Source of the DNA: Balneolales bacterium
GTDB taxonomy: Bacteria; Bacteroidota; Rhodothermia; Balneolales; Natronogracilivirgulaceae
DNA: 15,640 bases
NCBI GenBank assembly: GCA_007133875.1
Contig: SLLW01000386.1
Coordinates: 1 to 15,640, forward strand
Reading direction: 5' to 3'
Of the stretch, positions 1-6,225 are shown one piece after another. The translations under genes and the position numbers were made by a program. Numbering within the stretch: position 1 is the first letter of the stretch; every line of letters starts with the position of its first letter. The notes beneath the pieces are model-generated. The model ran no database searches. It had not been told where the DNA came from and saw only the letters and a program-made list of their open reading frames with translations.

Positions 1-2
1 AC

Positions 3-116
3 CCCGATCCGGACGCATCGGAAGCTGATCCGGAATGGACGGATAGTGAACGGCCTCAGGCCGCATCACAAAAAAAGAAGCGTATCAAACGCCCCAGAAA
101 ATCACCGGGATCCTGA
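3..116 (+). CDS. C-terminal fragment of an unidentified protein (5' end outside the window)
   Basis: One frame stays open from the left edge to a TGA at 114-116 and encodes about 37 residues. The tail is acidic first (PDPDASEADPEWTDSE) and then strongly basic (KKKRIKRPRKSPGS). Such a charged, low-complexity tail is typical of a disordered C-terminus, but it identifies no family. A second frame is open to about base 219 but reads less like a protein, so the choice of frame is tentative. No function can be assigned from this piece. Confidence 0.4.
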   Translation, partial: PDPDASEADPEWTDSERPQAASQKKKRIKRPRKSPGS

Positions 117-244
117 CCAGCGCTCATTTCTATACAGACACCAGCTATATTTCCTTCCGAATGCTGATCGCATGGAATGTCCGAATGTTCCCCCTGGGAA
201 TTGCACAAAAGTGCTGTGATTCCTGTTGAGTGAAAGCGGTCTTG

Positions 245-356
245 TTTGAACCGAACCATCTGAGTTGTAATATCTGCACCATAAAATCTGATCTGAAAAT
301 TCTGCACCATTTTTCCTGAACTGTAACATCTTGTACCTTTCATCTTATTGACTGAA
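245..356. repeat. Degenerate 28-base tandem repeat upstream of ychF
   Basis: Four consecutive 28-base units begin at 245, 273, 301 and 329. The middle two share TCTGCACCAT as an exact 10-base start (273-282 and 301-310) and agree at about 19 of 28 positions. The first unit agrees with its neighbours at about 16-17 positions. The fourth keeps a weaker version (TCTTGTACCT). The shared pattern is roughly TnTGnACC, a spacer, then CTGA and TGTAA. The array occupies the 5' region of ychF and includes its candidate promoter. As 28 is not a multiple of three, it is unlikely to be a coding repeat. Confidence 0.5.
311..341 (+). promoter_or_regulatory. Candidate Bacteroidota-type promoter for ychF
   Basis: TTTT at 311-314, a 19-base spacer, and TACCTTTC at 334-341 resemble the Bacteroidota consensus (TTTG at -33, TAnnTTTG at -7). 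The -33 element has 3 of 4 matches and the -7 element lacks only the final G. A start site near 348 would give a leader of about 15 bases before the ychF ATG. The promoter lies inside the degenerate 28-base repeat. Confidence 0.4.
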
Positions 357-363
357 TCAACCT

Positions 364-1464
364 ATGAGCCTTACCTGTGGAATCGTCGGACTGCCGAATG
401 TCGGCAAATCCAGTTTATTTAATGCACTGAGCAATGCCGGGGCCGAAGCGGCCAACTTCCCGTTCTGTACCATCGATCCCAACGTCGGAATCGTTCCGGT
501 ACCGGACAATCGCCTCAACCAGCTGGCCGAACTGGTCAAACCGAAGCAGGTAACCCCCACCTCCATCGAATTTGTGGATATTGCCGGGCTGGTGAAGGGC
601 GCTTCGGAGGGTAAGGGAAAGGGAAATGCCTTTTTGTCACACATCCGTGAGGTGGATCTGATTATCCATGTTGTGCGCTGTTTCCAGGATGATGATGTGA
701 TTCATGTCGAGGGCGGCATCAATCCGACTCGGGATATCGGCATCATTGAGAGCGAGTTGCTCTTCAAGGATCTGGAGACCCTGGAGCGGCGTGAGGAGCG
801 TGCCCGCAAGATGGCAAAATCGGGCGACAAAGCGCTGCAAAATCAGCTCTACGCGTTAGAGCAGTTACGTGGGCATATCGAACAGGGCAAACCGGTGCGT
901 TCCTATCCGAATTGGGATCCGGCCAATCCGGCGTTCCAGGAGCTTTTTTTCCTGACAGCCAAAAAGGTCCTCTACCTCTGTAACATTGCAGAAAATGACC
1001 TGCCCGCCGGCGAAGGCAACGATTATGTGATGAAAGTTCGTGAACATGCCGATGCCGAGGGCGCCGAAACGGTGGTGGCCTGCGCCAAAATTGAGTCGGA
1101 AATCGCCGAACTGGATGAGGAGGAAAAGCGGGATTTTCTGGGAGAACTGGGACTGGAAGAGTCCGGCCTCAACCGGCTTATTGCCGCTGCCTACCGGAAA
1201 TTGGGCCTGATCACCTACTTCACCGCCGGCCCGAAAGAGGTGCGCGCATGGACGATTCCACAGGGAACCAAAGCGCCCCAGGCAGCCGGAGTGATCCACA
1301 CCGATTTTGAAAAAGGATTTATCCGAGCCGAAACGATCGCATTCGATGATTACATGAGCTGCGGATCTGAATCCGCCGCCCGTGACGCCGGCAAAATGCG
1401 ATCCGAAGGCCGCGGTTACACCGTTAAGGACGGGGATGTGATTCTGTTCCGTTTTAATGTTTAG
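364..1464 (+). CDS. ychF: Redox-regulated ribosome-associated ATPase YchF/OLA1
   Basis: This is a 366-residue member of the Obg-related YchF family, close to the usual length of about 363. The P-loop is GLPNVGKS (residues 9-16) and the G3 motif is DIAG (72-75). The G4 position reads NIAE (207-210), the NxxE form that makes YchF prefer ATP over GTP. His114 falls where the catalytic histidine of E. coli YchF lies. Residues from about 282 to the end form the C-terminal TGS domain. Family members are cytosolic, associate with ribosomes and influence stress responses and start-codon choice. The ATG at 364 directly precedes the universal N-terminus. No Shine-Dalgarno is visible; AACC lies just before the start. 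Confidence 0.97.
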   Translation: MSLTCGIVGLPNVGKSSLFNALSNAGAEAANFPFCTIDPNVGIVPVPDNRLNQLAELVKPKQVTPTSIEFVDIAGLVKGASEGKGKGNAFLSHIREVDLIIHVVRCFQDDDVIHVEGGINPTRDIGIIESELLFKDLETLERREERARKMAKSGDKALQNQLYALEQLRGHIEQGKPVRSYPNWDPANPAFQELFFLTAKKVLYLCNIAENDLPAGEGNDYVMKVREHADAEGAETVVACAKIESEIAELDEEEKRDFLGELGLEESGLNRLIAAAYRKLGLITYFTAGPKEVRAWTIPQGTKAPQAAGVIHTDFEKGFIRAETIAFDDYMSCGSESAARDAGKMRSEGRGYTVKDGDVILFRFNV

Positions 1465-1572
1465 AGATGCGGGACGGGTAATGATACAGGCTCAAAACTC
1501 ATTAAACAGGAAATTCGTTACGCGGAATCTTATATTATCATGTTAATTATTTCAGAAAACTTGTAACCATAC

Positions 1573-3552
1573 ATGTCTGACCAAACCATAGCGACTAAAA
1601 AAGAGATAACCTTTTCATTCCCGGATGGCAGCACCCGCACCTATCCGTCCGGTATTACCGGAGTGGAAATCGCCGAATCCATATCAGGCCGTCTGGCGCG
1701 GGAAGCGTTGAGCATTACTGTGGACAATACCGTTTTCGATCTGCACCGCCCGTTGACCACCGGTGGCAAGATCACCATCAACATGTGGGACGACGAGGAT
1801 GGAAAAATGGCCTTTTGGCACTCCTCAGCCCATATTCTTGCCGAGGCGGTTGAAGCCCTCTACCCCGGGGTCAAGCTTGGAATCGGCCCTCCGATCGAAC
1901 AGGGTTTCTACTACGACATCGATTTTGGCGACACCCATGTAAGCAGCGACGATCTTCCGAAAATCGAGGCCAAAATGGTTGAATTGGCCCGGCAGAAAAA
2001 TCAATTCGAGCGTTTCGAAATCTCTAAGGAGGAGGCCATTAGCCACTACCGCGAGAAAAATGATCCCTATAAACTGGATCTGCTCGAGGGGTTGGAAGAC
2101 GGGACCATCAGTTTCTACAAACAGGGCAATTTCACCGATTTGTGTCGCGGTCCCCATATCCCCGATACCGGGCGGATCAAAGCGATCAAGCTGCTCAACA
2201 CTGCCGGAGCCTATTGGCGCGGTGACAATGCCAGCAAACAACTGACCCGGATTTACGGTATCAGTTTTCCCAAAAAATCGATGCTGGATGCATTTTTGCA
2301 CCAGCTTGAGGAGGCACGCAAGCGTGATCACAAGAAACTCGGCCCGCAGCTGGGCATCTATATGATCGACCGGATGGTGGGCAGTGGCCTGCCGATGTGG
2401 CTGCCCAAGGGGACAACCCTGCGCCGCACCCTTGAGGCTTTTCTGCGTGATGAACAGATTCGCCGCGGTTATGATGAGGTGATTACCCCGCATATTGGAA
2501 ACCTGGAGTTGTACCGCACATCCGGTCATTACCCCTATTACAAAGACTCCCAGTTCGCCCCGATGCAGATCGATGACGAGGGGTATCTGCTGAAACCGAT
2601 GAATTGCCCGCATCACCACCGTATCTACGACAACGAGATGCGAAGTTACCGCGACCTGCCGGTCCGGTTGGCCGAATTTGGCACCGTTTACCGCTATGAG
2701 CAGACCGGCGAGCTCAACGGGCTCTCACGGGTCCGCGGTTTCACACAAGACGATGCGCACATCTACTGCACCAACGACCAGCTCAAACAGGAGATCAAAC
2801 ACTGTATCGAACTTACCCAATTTGTCTTCTCGACCTTTGATATGCCGGTCGACATCCGGCTCTCCTTCCGGGATGCCAACGACGAGAAATACGGCGGAGA
2901 GCGGAAGCTCTGGGATCGTGCGCAACAAGAAATCAGGGAAGCGGCTGATGAAATGGACCTGGTATACAAAATTGCCGATGGCGAAGCAAGTTTCTACGGC
3001 CCAAAAATCGATTTCATCATCCACGATGCCCTCGGCCGGAAATGGCAGCTGGGTACCGTGCAGGTCGATTATGTGATGCCGGAACGGTTTGACCTCACGT
3101 ATGTCGGATCCGACAATCAAAAACACCGGCCTGTGATTATCCACCGTGCACCATTCGGCTCCATGGAGCGTTTCACCAGCATTCTTATTGAGCACTTTGC
3201 CGGAAACTTTCCATTGTGGCTCAGTCCGCAGCAGGCAGTGATCATACCGGTCTCTGAGCAGTTCAACGAACTCGCAGAGTCGTATCGCAGCCAGCTACAG
3301 GAAATTGGAATACGGGTGAAGGCCGACCTGCGCGGCGAACAAATCGGTGCAAAAATAAGAAATGCGGAAACCAACAAGATTCCATATATGTTAATCGTTG
3401 GAGAGAAAGAAAAGGAAAATCAAAGCGTGTCCGTTCGAAAGCACAAAAAAGGTGATATTGGAAGCTTTAATTTTTCAGAATTTCTTTCGATTATAAAAAA
3501 GGAAGTTGACGAGAAGGTGTTGCCTGATCAGGATCCGGCCCCGCAGGCGTAA
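1573..3552 (+). CDS. thrS: Threonine--tRNA ligase
   Basis: This cytosolic class II synthetase of 659 residues charges tRNA-Thr. Its order of domains is standard: N-terminal TGS domain (about 10-72), editing domain with HSSAH (H83, H87) and CRGPH (C191, H195), then the catalytic core. The core zinc ligands appear as C345 (MNCPH), H396 (DDAHIY) and H524 (IIHRAP). Motif 2 is the YRYEQTGELNGLSRVRGF stretch (373-390) and motif 3 includes GSMERF with Arg532. The anticodon-binding domain covers about 553-645. All catalytic and editing residues examined are present. The start at 1573 follows TAACCATAC, with no clear Shine-Dalgarno. It heads the translation cluster, with infC 97 bases downstream. No T-box-like leader is seen. 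Confidence 0.98.
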   Translation: MSDQTIATKKEITFSFPDGSTRTYPSGITGVEIAESISGRLAREALSITVDNTVFDLHRPLTTGGKITINMWDDEDGKMAFWHSSAHILAEAVEALYPGVKLGIGPPIEQGFYYDIDFGDTHVSSDDLPKIEAKMVELARQKNQFERFEISKEEAISHYREKNDPYKLDLLEGLEDGTISFYKQGNFTDLCRGPHIPDTGRIKAIKLLNTAGAYWRGDNASKQLTRIYGISFPKKSMLDAFLHQLEEARKRDHKKLGPQLGIYMIDRMVGSGLPMWLPKGTTLRRTLEAFLRDEQIRRGYDEVITPHIGNLELYRTSGHYPYYKDSQFAPMQIDDEGYLLKPMNCPHHHRIYDNEMRSYRDLPVRLAEFGTVYRYEQTGELNGLSRVRGFTQDDAHIYCTNDQLKQEIKHCIELTQFVFSTFDMPVDIRLSFRDANDEKYGGERKLWDRAQQEIREAADEMDLVYKIADGEASFYGPKIDFIIHDALGRKWQLGTVQVDYVMPERFDLTYVGSDNQKHRPVIIHRAPFGSMERFTSILIEHFAGNFPLWLSPQQAVIIPVSEQFNELAESYRSQLQEIGIRVKADLRGEQIGAKIRNAETNKIPYMLIVGEKEKENQSVSVRKHKKGDIGSFNFSEFLSIIKKEVDEKVLPDQDPAPQA

Positions 3553-3574
3553 GGTTGGGGTAAGGGAATCAGCC

Positions 3575-3593
3575 TTTCCGGGGAACCGGGAAA
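3575..3593 (+). other. Hairpin with GGAA loop in the thrS-infC gap
   Basis: TTTCCGG (3575-3581) pairs with CC plus GGAAA (3586-3587 and 3589-3593) around a GGAA tetraloop of GNRA type, with G3588 bulged. No T-run follows, so it is not an intrinsic terminator. It could be an mRNA processing or stability element, or part of an infC leader control structure. Only the pairing is seen; the role is inferred. Confidence 0.35.
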
Positions 3594-3636
3594 TCATAGA
3601 CAGACGCATCAATCGTCAATAAACATTAATAAAAAA

Positions 3637-3652
3637 AGGAGATACAACCATC
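3637..3652 (+). promoter_or_regulatory. Ribosome binding site setting the ATC start of infC
   Basis: AGGAGA (3637-3642) is the clearest Shine-Dalgarno sequence in the window. It lies eight bases before ATC at 3650, in frame with infC. The nearest alternative in-frame start, GTG at 3764, would remove the conserved IF3 N-terminus and has no comparable site. Confidence 0.8.
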
Positions 3653-4204
3653 GGAAAACGATTCAAAAGTCATCCCGTTCGCAGGTCAGAACCAAAAGAG
3701 CGTGTAAATGAGGCCATTCGTGCGGATGTAGTCAGAGTCATCAAGCCCGATAATGAGCATGCAGTGATTCCTGTCAGTGAAGCTCTTGAAATGGCATTCA
3801 AGCTGAACAAAGACCTTGTCGAGGTTGCACCGGATGCCAATCCGCCGGTGTGCAAAATCATGGATCATGGCAAATATCTCTTTGAAAAGAAAAAGAAAGA
3901 GAAAGAAGCCAAGAAAAAACAGCATGTAGTGGTGCTTAAAGAGCTGCGGTTCCGTCCACAAACCGACGATCATGACTACGAGTTTAAAAAGCGTCACGCC
4001 GAAGGGTTCCTGAAAGAGGGAAACAAGGTAAAAGCGACGGTACAGTTTAAGGGACGCGACATTATATACAGCGACCAGGGTAAAAAACTGCTCAATCGTC
4101 TTGTTGAAGATCTTGAGGATCTGAGCAAGGTAGAGACCCCTGCCAAACTGGAAGGCAAGCGGATGTCCATGGTGCTTGCGCCATCCAAAGGCCCCGGTTC
4201 ATAA
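3650..4204 (+). CDS. infC: Translation initiation factor IF-3 (ATC start codon)
   Basis: Read from the ATC at 3650, the product has 184 residues, the normal IF-3 length. The N-terminal domain holds the conserved RVNEAIRADVVRVI and PPVCKIMDHGKYLFE segments. A lysine-rich linker (KKKKEKEAKKK) leads to a C-terminal domain starting KELRFRPQTDDHDYEFK. IF-3 binds the 30S subunit, prevents early joining of the 50S and rejects non-standard start codons. Starting its own gene at a rare codon such as AUU or AUC is the known basis of negative autoregulation in E. coli and others. The same control is inferred here. AACC directly abuts the start codon. thrS lies upstream, rpmI downstream. Confidence 0.95.
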   Translation: MGKRFKSHPVRRSEPKERVNEAIRADVVRVIKPDNEHAVIPVSEALEMAFKLNKDLVEVAPDANPPVCKIMDHGKYLFEKKKKEKEAKKKQHVVVLKELRFRPQTDDHDYEFKKRHAEGFLKEGNKVKATVQFKGRDIIYSDQGKKLLNRLVEDLEDLSKVETPAKLEGKRMSMVLAPSKGPGS

Positions 4205-4289
4205 CCCCCGGCGCTCCTTTGCAACTCCCGGATACCGGCGATAACTTATAAAATCAAGGGTTCTGTTTACCGGCAATGTGCTTCTTCAC

Positions 4290-4320
4290 TTGCTGCTCAC
4301 CCCCTTTTTTACTATCTTTT
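4290..4320 (+). promoter_or_regulatory. Candidate promoter for rpmI-rplT
   Basis: TTG at 4290-4292, a 20-base spacer and TATCTTTT at 4313-4320 fit the Bacteroidota promoter pattern, lacking only the final G of TAnnTTTG. A start near 4326 would give a leader of about 30 bases before rpmI, containing the TTAACC/GGTTAA hairpin. The 152-base infC-rpmI gap leaves room for a separate promoter. Confidence 0.4.
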
Positions 4321-4334
4321 ATGCTTGCAAAATT

Positions 4335-4354
4335 TTAACCATTTAACGGGTTAA
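4335..4354 (+). promoter_or_regulatory. Leader hairpin next to the rpmI start, with motif shared with rplT
   Basis: TTAACC (4335-4340) pairs perfectly with GGTTAA (4349-4354) around an 8-base loop, ending two bases before the rpmI ATG. The 5' arm and loop contain TAACCATTTAA (4336-4346). The same 11 bases recur at 4560-4570 before rplT, in both cases exactly 10 bases ahead of the ATG. The position suggests a translation initiation element or a repressor target, for example for L20 feedback, which is known for this operon in other bacteria. The role is inferred. Confidence 0.45.
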
Positions 4355-4356
4355 TC

Positions 4357-4554
4357 ATGCCTAAAATGAAAACCGTTAGCGGCGCCAAAAAGCGTTTTAA
4401 ACTGACTGCCTCCGGCAAGATCAAACGCAAGAAAGCGTACGCGAGCCATATTCTTACTAAAAAAACACCGAAAAGAAAGCGGAATCTGCGCGCAGCCACA
4501 CTGGTTGACAAGACCGATGTACCACGCATGCGCAGCCTGATTCCATACGCTTGA
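4357..4554 (+). CDS. rpmI: 50S ribosomal protein L35
   Basis: This small, very basic 65-residue protein is the usual length for bL35. It opens with the family signature MPKMKT, followed by [16 protein letters not shown] and the lysine/arginine-rich [11 protein letters not shown] segment. It is a structural component of the large ribosomal subunit. It sits between infC and rplT, the conserved order of the IF3-L35-L20 operon, with 26 bases to rplT. The start has no Shine-Dalgarno but carries the TAACCATTTAA motif and a hairpin directly upstream, so translation of this gene may be controlled. Confidence 0.97.
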   Translation: MPKMKTVSGAKKRFKLTASGKIKRKKAYASHILTKKTPKRKRNLRAATLVDKTDVPRMRSLIPYA

Positions 4555-4580
4555 TTTCATAACCATTTAATCCTGATAAA

Positions 4581-4934
4581 ATGCCACGATCTACCAACAA
4601 TGTGGCTTCCCGTCGCCGTCGCAAACGTGTCCTTGACCGTGCGAAAGGTTACTGGGGTGCAAGGAGCAAGGTCTACACTGTCGCAAAAAATGCGGTGGAC
4701 AAAGCCCTCCAGTACCAGTATCGCGACAGGAGAGTCCGCAAAAGAGAATTTCGTAAACTCTGGATAACGCGTATCAACGCGGGTGCCCGGCTGAACGACA
4801 CCACCTATTCCAAATTGATGGGTGCAATGAAGGCCCAGAACATGGAAATCAACCGGAAAGTACTCGCCGACATGGCGATTCACGATCCGCAGGCGTTTTC
4901 CGCCGTCGTTCAAACGGCTCAGAAAAAATCCTGA
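4581..4934 (+). CDS. rplT: 50S ribosomal protein L20
   Basis: At 117 residues this is a full-length bL20. The long basic N-terminal extension ([19 protein letters not shown]) threads through 23S rRNA, and the globular C-terminus includes [11 protein letters not shown] and [10 protein letters not shown]20 is essential for early 50S assembly. In E. coli and B. subtilis it also represses its own operon by binding mRNA, although the RNA sites differ between phyla. Here the gene is preceded by the same TAACCATTTAA at the same distance as rpmI, a candidate for joint control. A strong terminator begins 16 bases after the stop. Confidence 0.98.
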   Translation: MPRSTNNVASRRRRKRVLDRAKGYWGARSKVYTVAKNAVDKALQYQYRDRRVRKREFRKLWITRINAGARLNDTTYSKLMGAMKAQNMEINRKVLADMAIHDPQAFSAVVQTAQKKS

Positions 4935-4950
4935 TATCTCTTCGCTGTAG

Positions 4951-4986
4951 AGCCGGCAGTGTCATTTTGATGCTGCCGGTTTTTTT
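4951..4986 (+). terminator. Intrinsic terminator after rplT
   Basis: AGCCGGCAG (4951-4959) pairs with CTGCCGGTT (4973-4981), nine pairs including one G-T, with an inner CAT/ATG extension in the loop region. The 3' arm runs straight into seven T residues (4980-4986). It closes the infC-rpmI-rplT unit and implies that pheS has its own promoter. Confidence 0.9.
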
Positions 4987-5086
4987 ATGTGCTCCTGCAG
5001 GATATCCGAAAATCTTCCGGAGATGAAAAGCCGCTCTTTCATTATCTTATCACGCTCCCAAATTATTAACCGATTTTTCTCCTGAC

Positions 5087-6103
5087 ATGTCAACCACTCC
5101 CGATACCGAAGCGATCAAAAAGGAGATCTCCTCCTGCTCGCTCGACTCCGGCGACGCCCTCGAATCATTTCGCCTGAAGTACCTCTCACGCAAAGGCCTG
5201 ATTCCCGAACTGCTTGCCGGCATCGGAAAAGCGGCTCCTGAAGACCGCGCACGGCTTGGAAAGGAGCTCAACGAACTCAAACAGCTGGCGACCACCCGGT
5301 TTGAAGAGGCCAAAGCTGAACTGGAATCACAAACCGGGGCGCAAGTAACCGCCACCGACGACCCTACCCTCCCTCCTCCTCCAACAGCTGTCGGATCCAC
5401 ACATCCGCTCTCCCAGACCCTCGCGGAGATCAAATCCATCTTCTACCGTCTCGGATTCACCATCGCCGACGGGCCCGAACTCGAAGACGATTTCCATAAT
5501 TTCACAGCACTCAACTTTCCTCCCGAACATCCGGCCAGGGATATGCAGGACACCTTTTTCATCCGCAAGGACGAACAAAACCCGGAAAACGATCTGGTTC
5601 TGCGCACCCACACCTCACCGGTACAGATCCGGCTGATGAAGGAGCAGAAACCGCCGGTTCGTGCCATCATGCCCGGACGGGTCTACCGCAACGAGTCCAT
5701 CACAGCCAAATCCTACTGCCTGTTTCATCAGGTCGAGGGGCTCTATGTCGACAAAAACGTCAGCCTCGCCGATCTCAAACACACCCTGATCACTTTTGCC
5801 GGCCATCTCTTCGGCAAAAACCTGAAATACCGGATCCGTCCCTCATTCTTTCCGTTCACCGAACCCAGCCTGGAGATGGATATCTGGTGGGAAACCGGCA
5901 ACCGGCCCGGTCAGTGGATGGAAATACTCGGTGCCGGAATGGTGCATCCCAATGTTTTAAAGGCGGTTGATGTGGATCCGGAGGTATATACCGGCTTTGC
6001 ATTCGGCATGGGTGTGGAACGCATAACCATGTCACGCTACGAAATCGACGACATCCGGCTGCTCTATGACAACGACCTGAGGTTCCTGAATCAGTTTCCC
6101 TGA
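5087..6103 (+). CDS. pheS: Phenylalanine--tRNA ligase alpha subunit
   Basis: This 338-residue catalytic subunit of the cytosolic alpha2-beta2 PheRS charges tRNA-Phe. Residues 1-90 form the helical coiled-coil arm that contacts tRNA. The class II catalytic domain covers about 105-338. Motif 1 is around HPARDMQDTFF (148-158), motif 2 is GRVYRNESITAKSYCLFHQ (197-215), and motif 3 is GFAFGMGVERI (303-313). The glycine/alanine-rich Phe pocket is intact. The ATG at 5087 gives the normal N-terminus; TTAACC lies 15 bases upstream and no Shine-Dalgarno is evident. The rplT terminator separates it from the ribosomal genes. pheT follows after 122 bases, a wide gap for a pair that is usually close. Confidence 0.97.
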   Translation: MSTTPDTEAIKKEISSCSLDSGDALESFRLKYLSRKGLIPELLAGIGKAAPEDRARLGKELNELKQLATTRFEEAKAELESQTGAQVTATDDPTLPPPPTAVGSTHPLSQTLAEIKSIFYRLGFTIADGPELEDDFHNFTALNFPPEHPARDMQDTFFIRKDEQNPENDLVLRTHTSPVQIRLMKEQKPPVRAIMPGRVYRNESITAKSYCLFHQVEGLYVDKNVSLADLKHTLITFAGHLFGKNLKYRIRPSFFPFTEPSLEMDIWWETGNRPGQWMEILGAGMVHPNVLKAVDVDPEVYTGFAFGMGVERITMSRYEIDDIRLLYDNDLRFLNQFP

Positions 6104-6144
6104 CACGTCATGGGCCGGTGGAAAACAAACCTGGCGCGGTCCCG

Positions 6145-6168
6145 TCATCCGAAAATATCACCGGATGA
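6145..6168 (+). other. Hairpin in the pheS-pheT gap
   Basis: TCATCCG (6145-6151) pairs perfectly with CGGATGA (6162-6168), leaving a 10-base loop. No T-run follows, so it should not stop transcription by itself. It is the only clear structure in the 122-base gap (6104-6225). No convincing promoter was found there. It may affect mRNA processing or coupling of pheS and pheT. Confidence 0.35.
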
Positions 6169-6225
6169 GAATGTAACACCGGAACAACTTATTTGATCTT
6201 TTTACTCTTTTACAACCTGTAACCG

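Noticed and set aside
56..343. A 95-residue minus-strand frame upstream of ychF
   Set aside because: Its composition is not protein-like, it crosses the 28-base repeat and the end of the upstream gene, and no family features are seen.
1465..1572. T-box or other leader before thrS
   Set aside because: The gap is only 108 bases and has no specifier loop, T-box sequence or terminator/antiterminator pair.
1825..2619. A 264-residue open frame on the minus strand
   Set aside because: It is antisense to thrS, which is full length with all catalytic residues; the frame is a codon-bias shadow.
3764..4204. infC starting at GTG 3764
   Set aside because: This would cut off 38 residues including the conserved RVNEAIR segment; ATC 3650 with AGGAGA fits better.
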